NCBI GenBank assembly: GCA_026874595.1
Contig: CM049312.1
Location: 77,601,429-77,665,428, forward strand
Length of the DNA stretch: 64,000 nt
From: Sipunculus nudus
Lineage: Eukaryota; Annelida; Sipuncula; Golfingiida; Sipunculidae
Direction: 5' to 3'
Shown here: piece after piece, positions 48,862-59,160 of the stretch
Numbering within the stretch: the stretch's first letter is position 1
How the letters are laid out: the number at the start of each line of letters is the position of its first letter
Translations under genes and position numbers: made by a program
Notes under the pieces: generated by a model
Seen by the model: only the letters and a program-made list of their open reading frames with translations
Told to the model about the DNA's origin: nothing
Databases searched by the model: none

Positions 48862-49370
48862 TGTTGTGCGTTTTGTCGCATTCACTTGAGATTCACCCGC
48901 GAGTGACCCGGAATATTTTGAACATATCCTAAATTTTTCAACATGCTGCGTCTCTGTCCACGTTCTCCCTAGCTCTTTGTCTGCGTTCTGGTGCTTTTGT
49001 GTGCGATTTTATGCGTTGTCATGCGATTCTGTGAGACATTTTAGATGACCTCACGAAATAGCGACATAATCTCGATGAAAACGTTTAGGTGTGATGGCGG
49101 CTAAATTTCGCTGCAATGATCTACATTAAGAAACACTCGAAAAGGAGGACAGTGGAGGATGGGAATAAGAGGGATAGAAATGTCTACTCCATTGATGGCA
49201 GATGCTACCGCGTGCAAGAAATCTGCAGTCGGCTTTGTTTCATACCTGGTATTTCCTTAGATTATTCCAACAAGTTAAAAACGGGCCCTCGTTATTCTAT
49301 AACTGTCATAGCTGTGGTGTTCCTGCATCCTGCAGATCAGTGTTTATTTCCTGCACAAAATAACTGATCT
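48470..49370. other. CpG-bearing complex block interrupted by an AT array
   Basis: A block rich in CpG words (TTACGCG, ACGCGTGAC, ACCCGCGAGTGACCCG, TGCGATTTTATGCG, GATGGCGGC) is broken by (AT)n at 48821-48857. The + strand has an open frame from 48479 to 48889, but its last third is the AT array. After the array, ATGGCGGCTAAATTTCGC starts a frame that stops within 12 codons; a second frame (49116-49367) follows. This could be a decayed gene or transposon ORF, or regulatory DNA. No family was recognised. Confidence 0.25.
48821..48857. repeat. (AT)n microsatellite
   Basis: Pure AT run of about 36 bp. Confidence 0.96.
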
Positions 49371-49671
49371 ATATATCCAATGAATTTCACCTGATGCGAG
49401 CACGCACGTGTGTAAAACAAGTCTGTTGAACCGAGGTTTTTAGGCAGACCAGCTTCCAGAAGAAAGTTTGCGGATGACGTAACAGTGTTCAGAATGAGAT
49501 GATACACTGACAAGATAATTCCCTGTCTGAAACAGCTATTTTTTGCTTATTTTTACATTATTGGTTTTTTAAACGGATTTAGAGGGGAGCGCGCCCCTCC
49601 CCTTTTCTCGACTTAAAAAAAAGATAAAATGGAAAATAGAAAAATATACTGTTAATACTCAAAAACCTCAC

Positions 49672-49706
49672 CGGAGGGGTAGTCTGAGCCTACAGGGACC
49701 CCTCCG
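49672..49706. other. GC-rich hairpin with 9-bp perfect stem
   Basis: CGGAGGGGT (49672-49680) pairs perfectly with ACCCCTCCG (49698-49706) across a 17-nt loop. Upstream, AGGGGAGCGCGCCCCTCCCC (from about 49583) is also self-complementary, and a 15-bp palindrome AAGGACC-C-GGTCCTT lies at 49804-49818. Three GC-rich inverted repeats in 240 bp of AT-rich DNA suggest a decayed foldback or mobile element. Confidence 0.4.
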
Positions 49707-50679
49707 CCAGGATTCTGTTCGAAGTTTCCTGTGTCCTATACCAGTGTCACTGACAAGGTTCTCAGGTGAGTTCAGAAAAAAAGACGGCTCCTAATACCAT
49801 TAAAAGGACCCGGTCCTTAATTGATTGGAGCAAAAAATAACAGCCACATTTCAAAAGGCTATAGAATTATTTGATTTAAAAATATGTCTTGGTGATCCAG
49901 AATACATGGGTCGCTCCTTGTGTGTTGCCCCTTAACCCTCCACCAAAATAAAAAAAAAAATTCATCAAATCCGTTTATGACTGTTTTTAGTTAAGTGGTT
50001 AACAGACAAAACAACCAGAAGATCGAGGAATAAACGTTACTCATCTACCCTTCTGAATTCAACTTAAAATGTAAATCAGAATATTCCATTTTACTTTACA
50101 AGGCTGCCCCAGTTGGATAGTTTTATGTTTTACAATGTTGTTAGCATAAGGATAATATAAGCACAGACTTGCAATTAAAAAAAAAATAACAACATTTATG
50201 TACGGCATTTCTTTTTTATCTTACATTGCATTCATGAATGTAATGTTCATACGCCGACGTTTTTGGGAAAAGAAAGCCCAAATTTAGGTATTTCAACAAT
50301 AACCGACATTGGATTATACTATTTCATTTTTTACGTAAACGGAAATGTGGAAAAGTATCTTCTGATGACTGAAACGTAATTGAAGGGATTATATGTGAGG
50401 GAAATTCCCTTGATTTTCTTATCTAAGACGTGCATTAAGAAGACACCCTGGGGTCATCCTTCCGCCAGAGGTCGTTTCAGTTCACACTTCCTCCAGTTAG
50501 GAATTGTGGGGACGTCAGGGGCTTCTTGTCTCAACGGTCTAACTTCATATAATAAATATTGTCACAATTCAAGAAAATGGCTTCTATTCACACTGTACAT
50601 ACGCATGCTTTCCAGAGTTTGCTTATTTTGCTTCGTCCACTTCACCGAAACACACATGGGCCTGTGATGTACCTTGAAT

Positions 50680-50683
<4 letters not shown>

Positions 50684-50737
<54 letters not shown>
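50684..50737. repeat. (AT)n microsatellite
   Basis: Uninterrupted AT run of about 54 bp. Confidence 0.97.
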
Positions 50738-50739
<2 letters not shown>

Positions 50740-51179
50740 CCAACTTATTTTAATGGAATATATATTAAGCCCATCAACACATTTACACCTAGGCCAATAT
50801 TGTATTTAGATACCCGGTCCATTGTGGGGAAAGGACTTCTTTACCAACATTCTTTACCGACAGAGTCGTACTTTTGAGAGTACTGTAGACCCCCGGGATA
50901 TATTGATTAGCTCATGTCATTTCATAAAAGGTGTGTTAACCAGTTCTACATCGAGTTTAACAGAAGAAAACAGAAGATAAATAAGCTGTATTTGCTTTTT
51001 AAAATATGTTCTGTTCCCAACCAATCCGTTCTTCAGCGATGTTTCTCTTCAATAGGTATACCGTAAGTACAGGGAATGGAAAAAATGATTTTACTAAAGA
51101 AAAGTATAAACGTTAACCTTTACAATAGGTAAGCAGCTTAAAAAAATATTCGACCGGCAGCTGGGAATAAACGAACGCA

Positions 51180-51720
51180 TGTTGGGAATAACATTGCAAT
51201 GTTAGGATAAGTTTTTCAGATTGGCTGGTCTGAATGGCCGCTCTGCACATAGCGTGGGATTCTTCAATTTGCACGATGGCTTCAGCCGGGCGCGCCGGAA
51301 ATCTATATGTAAAACTACAAAGGGGCGTGAAACCTCACTGCCTCGGTCAGCTGACTTTTTAATAAAGCCTACCCCTTAACACACTTTCCTTAATCTGACC
51401 ATATGGTACTTAGTCAGCGACTAAAATCTATACAACCGGCAATTGCAAAATGTAGCACTGCAGGTATTGCTTTTCGAAGTCATCTGATGGCGTACCATGA
51501 TCTTGCGGAAGTTGTTATCCGCAAAGTTATTTTGTCGATAAAAAATAGCTTCACTAACTAGAGCGGTCCATAGGGCTATCGTCATATAGGACTTCCTCGG
51601 CGAGGAACGAGCACGAGCTTTACTGCAGTTACATCGAGAGGATACGACAAAGACCAACATCCCCCCAAAAAACTGTATCTCTGTGATAAAACGTCAGCTG
51701 ACCTGCTCACGTACGTAGGT
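51180..51720. promoter_or_regulatory. Candidate regulatory or promoter-like block with CpGs
   Basis: Complex sequence with GGGCGCGCCGG (about 51287), CCTCGGCGAGG (an inverted repeat near 51596) and ACGTACGT. It has a 79-codon minus frame (51421-51660) with no recognisable domain. CpG content stands out from its flanks. No TATA/initiator arrangement could be defended. Confidence 0.25.
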
Positions 51721-51898
51721 TTCAACTCAGGTATGATTCAGACCAACTGATGATATTAATCAGATTTCCAGGGTACAACAGAAAACAGTTATTTCTTCGT
51801 TATATTTATGCAGAATTACATGGAATACTTGAGAAATTAGATGGTTAGAACATACATCATGACCTCTTTGGCCCATCAGACAAAGCCGATCAGGGCTG

Positions 51899-52276
51899 GG
51901 TTCAAATTCAATTCCATGCATTTTAATGCAAATGTTTCATATACTTCAAATGCAGAGGAAAATGCAAATGCGATCAAATACTATCAAATCGGAATGCACT
52001 TACAAACTTTTACAAACACATTCGCACTTGAGCTATATTTTGTCATATGATGTAAAACTATTTGTTTATATTTTAATTTAAAAACTTAGCTTATGGATCA
52101 ACTGAAACCATACTCATTGAAAATATTATTTAATGTTTCTTAATGAAGGTTTCTTGTGATTATTTTACTAAGACTTGCACTTTGGATTTACATTTGCAAT
52201 AGAAAATGAAGATTTCAGTTCTGCAATTAAATGCAAATGCAAATCTGACATTTTCACATGCAAATGCATTTGAACC
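51899..52276. mobile_element. Inverted-repeat element carrying an octamer cluster
   Basis: The left end GGTTCAAATTCAATTCCATG (51899-51918) and the reverse complement of the right end GGTTCAAATGCATTTGCATG (52257-52276) match at 17 of 20 positions. Between them are five perfect ATGCAAAT octamers (51926, 51962, 52231, 52237, 52258), the POU-domain binding word, plus several near matches. A MITE-like foldback element is the simplest reading, but no target-site duplication was found. Confidence 0.5.
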
Positions 52277-52474
52277 TATGAGGCTGCTTGCCATATTAGA
52301 TGTTAAATAAAACCATAATAATTCGGTCAAATTTAAACATATTAGGCTTCGCTTTATCTGGTTAAAAGATTATATGAATTCAGTGTATTCAAGCGATTGA
52401 CAAATATTTCAAATGGGAGTTGATCCGGCCATTTTCAATTGTTGAGGAATCGGGACACAAACCTGTTGAGCAAG

Positions 52475-52478
52475 CCCC

Positions 52479-52515
<37 letters not shown>
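52475..52515. repeat. Poly-C followed by (CT)n
   Basis: About 14 C then 13 CT units. The strand is entirely pyrimidine, so H-DNA is possible. Confidence 0.95.
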
Positions 52516-52519
<4 letters not shown>

Positions 52520-52520
<1 letters not shown>

Positions 52521-53960
52521 TTCATATTAACATGCTTCCAGTAAAATGTTAGAAGTGTATGTGTCTGTGTCTGGCATTGGTGTGTAACTTGCCAATTCTT
52601 GTCTATACTTGTTTTAGGAATTTTTTAAGGAAATATACCTCGAATTAAGGTTTCCAAGAAGTTTTGTCAAAACTGCGGAACAAATCTGTCTCATCTGGAA
52701 CTTTCAGTCCAGTACTTTACCCGCGACCAACACAGCAGGCATCATTACCAGTTAATAGCTAAAGTGATAAATATACCAATAGCGGTAACTCCATTTGGCA
52801 AAATGTTTCTTTCACGACCTGTAGAATGTCAGTATACGAAGTACAAAGCGGTGCTCTAAACCCTTAAAGGCGGAGATTGAGTCGGTTGGCTTACAGGGCG
52901 TCCTGTTGCAGCTTCCTACATTAAATTTGTTCATATCCTACAACCGACATCGGCTTCCCTAATTGACCCAGGCTAAGTCCGAAACTAATAGTTCTGGCGT
53001 TGATGGAAGTACGTTAGTTTAGTCAGAGGAACAATTTCGTTTTAGAACCTCCCTATCAGGAATTTGACAGCATCGGAGAAAAAATACTGCCTCGTTATCT
53101 ACAGAGCTACCCCTAACCAGCAAGTCATTGTTTTGTTTGGGAAACTTAGATTGTTCGTAAAGACATTGGACCTGGGAAATGAAAATTTGTCGTGTTTTTG
53201 TTATACTAAGGGGTGGAATGATTTAAATCACTTGACTTACATTCAGATTTAAATCCCGATTAAAATCTCTGTAAAAAAGTAATAAAAAACATCAAAATTA
53301 TTTTTTAAGTTTATTGGCCAATTAACATTTATGACTAAGTCAAGTCTTACTCAAAATTAAAAGGAATGACCAAAAGGTAATTATTCAAAATTATAATAAG
53401 TCTTTGTTCTCAGCTTTTAATGGTATTGACCATTATACCTACTTAAAAAAGAACTCTATACAATTCAAATAATTTTGGAGCTGGGGGTTCCTGCACATTT
53501 CTCAGTCATTATGATCTTGTACTCTAAATACATGATTCTGCATTCCATCCTGTATACTGATTAATGACGTCTCACTGCAGTTCCTTGAATAATAAATAAC
53601 TGTGTGAATGACTCTCCGTATGTATAAGTATATAAACCCCAGGGGCTTCCGAATCGGTACTTCGCTGCTACACGCTAAACGTTTTATATTATTTGATTTA
53701 GAAATAGAATTGATCCTGTAATGGTGATATTCTGTAATTTATGGTGATGTGGTTATTTTGATGCTATCATTATACGCTCTAAACATCAACATGAATTTTG
53801 ATGTCTATGCATGTAGGGAAAACACAAAGCATTTAATGAAAAATGCAGGTAAACAAAATGCGAATCTATAACCTAACACTCCCATGCATGTACATATGGA
53901 GAGAAGAAATAACAGTTGTTTAGTCTCGTTATGTGACATTATAAACGCTTACATTGTTAA
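52520..53960. other. Unique DNA; more complex at 52680-53060
   Basis: No gene was recognised. The part 52680-53060 has CpGs and balanced composition and may be regulatory. The rest is AT-rich. Confidence 0.35.
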
Positions 53961-53964
53961 TAAA

Positions 53965-54432
53965 CGTTCAACAAGAAGATGATGAAAAAGAACGTAAACA
54001 GGAATAATAATAATAATAATAACAAAAAGAAGAACAACAACATAAAAAAAAACATAAACAGGAAGAATGATAACAAGAAAAAGAACAACAAGGTGATAGA
54101 AAAAGTACATAAACCGGAAGAGGAAGATCAAGTATAACAACAGAAAGAAGAAGAACAACAACAAGATGATAATGAAAAACATTAACAGGAAGAATAATAA
54201 CAAGGAGAAGAACAACAAGATGATGAAACAAAACATAAACAGGAAGAATAACAAGAATAATAACAAGGAGAAGAACAAAAAAAAAGATGATATAAACATA
54301 AACAGGAAGAAAAAGAAGATCATGAATAATAAAAAAAAAGCACAACAACAAGAAGATGATGAAAAAAAAACATGAACAAGAAAAATAACAAGAAGAAGAA
54401 CAATAAAAACAAGAACAAGAACAAAAAAGATG
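53965..54432. repeat. A/G/C minisatellite, about seven units of 54-74 bp
   Basis: AAACAGGAA-type words recur at about 53996, 54056, 54111, 54183, 54237, 54300 and 54374. Each is followed by AATAATAACAAG and AGAAGAACAACAAGATGATGAAA words. The + strand has very few T and is dominated by A, AAG and AAC. The minus strand therefore holds long Leu/Phe/Ser-rich frames (53949-54437, 53968-54507), which are composition artefacts. Confidence 0.85.
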
Positions 54433-54439
54433 TACAATA

Positions 54440-55635
54440 AGTAGAAATGAAAAGATAGAAAAGGACAAACAGTAAGGCGGTCTACGGTTCGATTTAAGTA
54501 AAGTCACGCAGGCCTACACTAACTTGAAAATCATAAGCATTAACTACATTAACTCTGTTTATAAAAAGATGCGTTTCTTCTTATCGTACAATACGAAAAA
54601 AACTCCTGAAATCTCCAATATATGTTGATAAAACACTTTATAAGCTGCAATATAACAATTGTATTGATGTAAAGGTACAGACGTCTGTCTTGTCTAGATT
54701 TGTTTTTCAGAAGTCACCATCCTCCTCTCTAGGGGAGACATTTGATGCCATCTTGTTTCCTTAATGAGTAGATGGCGGCAGATACTTGCGGAAACGTGTT
54801 ATCCCTAATAAGGGTGATACCGTAAACCGTTATTGTCGTAAAACCTCCTTCTCGAACGTTATAGCCATTATCGCTGAATAAAGAACTGAGGAATTTTCTT
54901 TTTCTCAAGCTAAGTCTTTTAAGGCGTAACAATCTTCTAATAATGACACGGAACGGAAATATTTCAAGCCTAACGAGATGATATAGAAACTGCCTTTGTC
55001 GTGAACAATGCAACTTTCTTGAAATAAAATGAAAACCTTTTTATACAACTGCAAAATACAAATTACTTTTCTTCAGCTCTTCATTAACCCAAAGTTATGC
55101 CTTCAAGAGAAATTAAAACGGCTGCAGATGTTTATTTAAAGAAAGAGGGCCTTGTGAGTTTTGTTATTGGTGAAAATTTCCCTATTCAAAGACAATGAAA
55201 CGTTAGAAATCGCAGTTTCCGAAAGTGGACACTTAAAATAAGTGGACACAATACTATTGTTGTTTTTAATTCGCCATGGTGAAATTTCGCAATTTCTTCA
55301 TTTTGAGCTTTCATTTTCAATATTTTCGCGTTTGCACCAGAACCTGTTAAATCTAATTAAGATTTTTTTTTATATTTGCTACAAACTTAAAGTAAACCCC
55401 ACAATACCTCATTCATTCTGTTACAGTTATTGTATTGTGACCTGTGTAAGATGCGATAATTGATGCGAGTTTGCATGGGCCGGTTCGTATACCATGCACT
55501 GATAAGGTTGCTGAACTCCGAGCCAAGATGTCATAGGTGTGATTATCATTTCATTTGTGCAGAGGCATCATTCAATCTCATTCATCTTAGTTAGTCGGGC
55601 ATATTGTCCCCAAGGGTTTCATGTTCACTATTATA
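54440..55635. other. Unique DNA, nothing recognised
   Basis: The part 54660-55020 is more complex, with a 94-codon minus frame (54729-55013) lacking any known domain. The remainder is AT-rich. Confidence 0.35.
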
Positions 55636-55640
55636 TTTCC

Positions 55641-55691
55641 AATTCGCGGATATCGCGAAATTAAAACCCTCCCGAACAAAATAGCAACCAC
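55641..55691 (+). repeat. Dispersed ~50-bp repeat, CpG-rich copy
   Basis: It contains the hairpin TTCGCG-gatat-CGCGAA (55643-55659) followed by ATTAAAACCCT and GAACAAAATAGCAACCA. It aligns without gaps to 27411-27461. TTCGCGAA...TTAAAACCCT words are typical of an abundant invertebrate repeat, by recall. Confidence 0.5.
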
Positions 55692-56069
55692 TGAATGCAT
55701 TTTGTTGTTTTTGGTTAAATTAATTGATGATTGTTATAGGCTTTTTCTGAAAATATAGTTTAATTAAAATACGGGGTATTGCATAAGATAATGTGAAAAC
55801 TATACCGTAAATATTGTATGTTATTTCAGTGTTATTTTAGTGTTAATACAAACGTAATGACGACCACATTACGTCAATACATAATACGCTTCCTATAAAT
55901 TCTAATTTCCAAAGTATGTTGCAGGATAAAACAGGAACACTTGGATTGGGAAACATGATTGAGATAGCGATAAGCAAGTCTTTTGAATAAGTTGTTAATT
56001 ATACTGGATGATAGGACTCATTAAACACCTTTGGTAGACAGCTTTGATCATGACAAGGCAGTCAATCTA

Positions 56070-56625
56070 GATGTCAAAAACAGTATTTATTACATCATGG
56101 GAATTTGTCATTCCTTCAAGCCATGAAAACTACACCCAAGTCGTCCCGGGGGAGCAATGTGTCTTTAAAATCAGGTCTTCAATTTTCCTCTCTGAAGACA
56201 GCGTTTTCTTCTTGGGCCAGAAGGCGTTTCACACAATTCAGCAACCTGCTTCAGTTTAATTGAATAAAATGTATGGGTAGCAGGTAATTTTGCCCCAGTG
56301 CAATGAATGATGTCGCCCATCACTTGGGCCACCACAATACAGCTGTTCCCGTGTTCAGCGCAGATGAAGAACTTACCGCACGCATGCGAAGTGGTGTCAG
56401 TTCCTGACGCCTGCATACGGCGATTATTCATACATGCAGGTGTGTCCGCAGGAAACAAACCACAAGCGCCCATACCAAGTGACCATCTAGTTTTGATTTT
56501 AGCAACTACATGTAAATGGCATATTTTAATACGCTCCAGCAGCTCCAGCTCTACCAATATATGCAAATGTTGTGTGATAATTGCAATCGCGGGTCCTACT
56601 AAGCACTGCTAATTACAGTCTTTCA
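56070..56625. promoter_or_regulatory. Complex unique block, candidate regulatory DNA
   Basis: A balanced, CpG-bearing block whose minus strand is open for 131 codons (56171-56566), the longest open frame here outside simple repeats. On that strand GCATGCGTGCG|GTAAGTTC (about 56376) would be a strong splice donor, but no matching acceptor or conserved domain was seen. Coding is possible but unsupported. Confidence 0.25.
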
Positions 56626-56954
56626 GCTACGTGAATTATTATTATCACCCTGACAAAGTTTTCATTGTCTTTTACAAACATCGGTAAGACCATTTTTTCT
56701 TTTGTATAATGTCTCGTGATCTCGTGGCAGCAAAGTATTAATCTTTTGATATGACTTCAATGTAATGCACCAAACATCACTACAACGATATTTTATTTAA
56801 AAATAAAATAATATATATATATATAATAATAATATAATTATCAATATGTGTTGCCGGGGTTCTTGACGGAAAAGATAGCCTCCAAACATCCTTTATATGT
56901 TATTCATTAGTTAAAGCCAAAAGCGGACTTGTAGTAATTAGCCATAATTTTTTT

Positions 56955-57480
56955 ATACCATATTTATATAGCACTCTTCTCGCCCAAAGAGTGTATAAAG
57001 TGCTTTACAATGTACATTTTATATAATAATAAACATAAAACATATATAGCTGATTATCGAAATACAATTTTACAATGATTAAATCTTATGCAGTATAAAC
57101 TGATTAAACAATAAAAAATCAAAGTGACTAAAAACGATTAATAAGACAAGAGTGAAAAGTAAAACTAAGAATTAAGAACACTGGAATCGGAAAAAAAGTT
57201 GAAAATTGTTAAGAGAAATATATAAATACTCTTGCCTAAAACTATGAAGCATTGTAGCTAATGTTTACGTTCAAAGAGGAGCTTTAAAAAAGTGTTTTCG
57301 CATATGTTATGCTACTATAGGAACTTTTTTCCACAGCTCTGGTACAGCATAACTAAAACACCTTTCTCCATATGTTTTAGTCCGTATTTTTTGCCAATGT
57401 TAAACATTTTTCTAACCGAAGTGGTCAATCTGAATATACTTTGTTACATTCATGACGTCAAAGTTTTGCCCATTAACGTG
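56955..57480 (-). mobile_element. LINE 3' end (CR1/L2/Rex-like), minus strand
   Basis: Read on the minus strand, a decayed reverse-transcriptase-ORF tail (57393-57319) is followed by about 270 bp of AT-rich 3' UTR. It ends with AAGCACTTTATACACTCTTTGGG then AGAGTGCTATATAAATATGG. An 'AAGCGCTTT...GCGCTATATAAAT' hairpin-forming terminus is the hallmark of the 3' end of many CR1/L2-type LINEs. The 5' part is missing, as usual for truncated insertions. Stops and frameshifts make it a fossil. Confidence 0.72.
57319..57393 (-). pseudogene. Decayed LINE ORF2 C-terminal tail
   Basis: Twenty-five codons stay open in one minus-strand frame and contain RTKTYGERCFSYAVPELW followed by KKVP. The 'R-T-K-x-Y-G-x-R-S/C-F-S-x-A-x-P-x-L-W-N-x-L-P' block is the familiar segment just downstream of the reverse transcriptase domain in CR1/L2/Jockey-type LINEs. 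Here W-N is W-K and S-L is K-V. Stops surround the block on both sides, so no functional protein can be made. Confidence 0.75.
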
Positions 57481-57731
57481 ACGCTAACATAGGATATTTT
57501 ATGTAATATCAGAGATTGATGCACGTTGTTTGTAAGTTAGTTCTGATCTTGCCTGTATGGTGGCGCCTCATGTCGTCGGTCCTGACAATCCGGTGTCCCT
57601 CGCTGTTGAGGTAATCAATGTATCTGCTGTTAAAGGTGAATTAACAGGTTTCATTTATACTTGTCTTAGTGTTATTTCTAATTTATACTTTCAGTGTCTT
57701 GCACATCTGCTTTCATCATTTTCTCTACTCT

Positions 57732-57732
<1 letters not shown>

Positions 57733-57779
<47 letters not shown>

Positions 57780-57838
57780 TACAAAATGATTATACAAAAT
57801 GCCATAGAGCACTCTAGTAGTTATTGCTTGCAGGAAGC

Positions 57839-57884
<46 letters not shown>

Positions 57885-57930
57885 TATATTTATATAAATT
57901 GTATATAAATATACTATGGTAAGACACTGT

Positions 57931-57981
<51 letters not shown>

Positions 57982-58146
57982 TATAAAGAAATTATATGTG
58001 TTGTATATATAAAGAAAGTTTTATATAGATCGATAAGATAATATAAGACAAGACAAGACATGGCAAAGTATAAGACAAGGCAAGATAAGAAACTTTCTTC
58101 AGATTCATAAAGATATATAATACAGGTCATGGTTGTGTTGTTGTCA

Positions 58147-58201
<55 letters not shown>
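57733..58201. repeat. Cluster of four long (AT)n arrays, the last with (GT)n
   Basis: AT runs lie at 57733-57775, 57841-57883, 57932-57977 and 58149-58181, the last followed by GT repeats to 58201. Between them are short direct repeats (ATTATACAAAATG twice at 57775-57798) and an ACAAG-rich stretch (58040-58090). The Tyr/Ile-rich frame 57777-58286 on the minus strand is an artefact. Confidence 0.93.
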
Positions 58202-58619
58202 CTCGCTGCAGGATATTTTTTTTCAAGGAAAATAGCTTCAAGCTGTTCTTTGAACTCTGGTATGTGTTATTTATCAGGGAAAGCAAATGGTATTCTCACC
58301 TGTCTGTCTGTATTAATTAAGTATAAATCTCCTTTGCACATTACTGTTATTCGTGTTTAACCTCATCCTTGGCCATCTTTAGGGTTTACAATGTAGTCAT
58401 TGGAGCGTCAGAGTAGGACCAGTCCGGGTACTTACTCGCTCATTCAGAAACTTATAGAAATCGTTTTGGTTTTGCGTGCTATGGCATTGTGCGGCCGACG
58501 CCAGTATTAAGCAATCTATGGCGAGTGTTTGGAGTGGTAGAATACCTTTCATGTTCCAAACCAGCAAGTTATAATACTGTTGGCCACCTCTCTAGAGAGC
58601 TCTATTATATGTGTATATT

Positions 58620-59160
58620 CACCAGCAAAATACGCATTACTGTCGAGAGGGGGTCGTAAAAACGGGCCCTCGCTTTGTGTAAAGCTCTTCTAGGGGCGGG
58701 CGTGTCTTTGGAGTGGTCGTGTTAAACTGCGACGCAGCCTTTGATGTTCACAAGTTCCAGCTCCGTATGCCGAGTTAGTGTTTTCTATCTGGCGCCTGGC
58801 CCGTTCCAACTTTCAGTTTTCAAGAGGCGACCAAATGGTATCGCTGTACATTGGATTAACGGGGCAAAGAGTCTTGAGGGTCCTGCATGGTAAATCGCTC
58901 CATGGGGCTGAGAGCCCGCTCAAGACCCACGGTCCCACTACTAGTTAATAGGCTTACGTTTAGAACAATTCTCCTTCCATGCCCTGCCGGTGACATTACA
59001 TTCACTAGGTTCGCCAGTGTTTGCCAGATCCCCAAAAGAAAAACAGCAATAAAGCAGGTCGCCACACGCGTGGTATCATCGATACTTGAGTCCGCAGAAT
59101 CCGGTGGGCAACGAAAGGTTTTTTTTGCGAGAAAAGCGTGAGCGATTGAAATCAACTTTA
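58620..59160. promoter_or_regulatory. CpG-bearing complex block, candidate regulatory DNA
   Basis: About 540 bp with many CpGs and few simple runs, for example AAAACGGGCCCTCGC, GGGGCGGGCGTG and CACACGCGTGG. Both strands are open in places (99 codons minus 58856-59155; 84 plus 58887-59141) with no domain recognised. It could be a promoter/CpG-rich enhancer or a decayed element. Confidence 0.3.

Noticed and set aside
49672-49706. Rho-independent terminator
   Set aside because: The hairpin has no U-tract and the genome is not bacterial.
50361-50376. CTGATGACTGAAACG as a hammerhead core
   Set aside because: Only two bases lie between CTGATGA and GAAAC, so stem II cannot form.
53949-54507. 162- and 179-codon minus-strand frames resembling membrane proteins
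   Set aside because: The Leu/Phe/Ser content comes from the T-poor minisatellite on the other strand.
3149-54778. CTCF-like motifs at 3149-3162 (+), 10648-10661 (-), 13420-13433 (-) and 54765-54778 (+)
   Set aside because: The two best have one mismatch to CCASYAGRKGGCRS. Roughly one such match is expected by chance in 128 kb of double-stranded scan, so there is no enrichment.
56171-56566. 131-codon minus-strand frame
   Set aside because: Longest non-repeat frame but without domain, splice acceptor or codon pattern to support coding; kept only as part of a complex block.
56627-56683. 57-bp segment between TCTTTCAG and CG|GTAAGAC
   Set aside because: One phase is open but the pyrimidine tract is short and the peptide is Tyr-rich and unrecognised; likely chance.
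57777-58286. 169-codon minus-strand frame
   Set aside because: Most of it is Tyr/Ile repeats from AT arrays.
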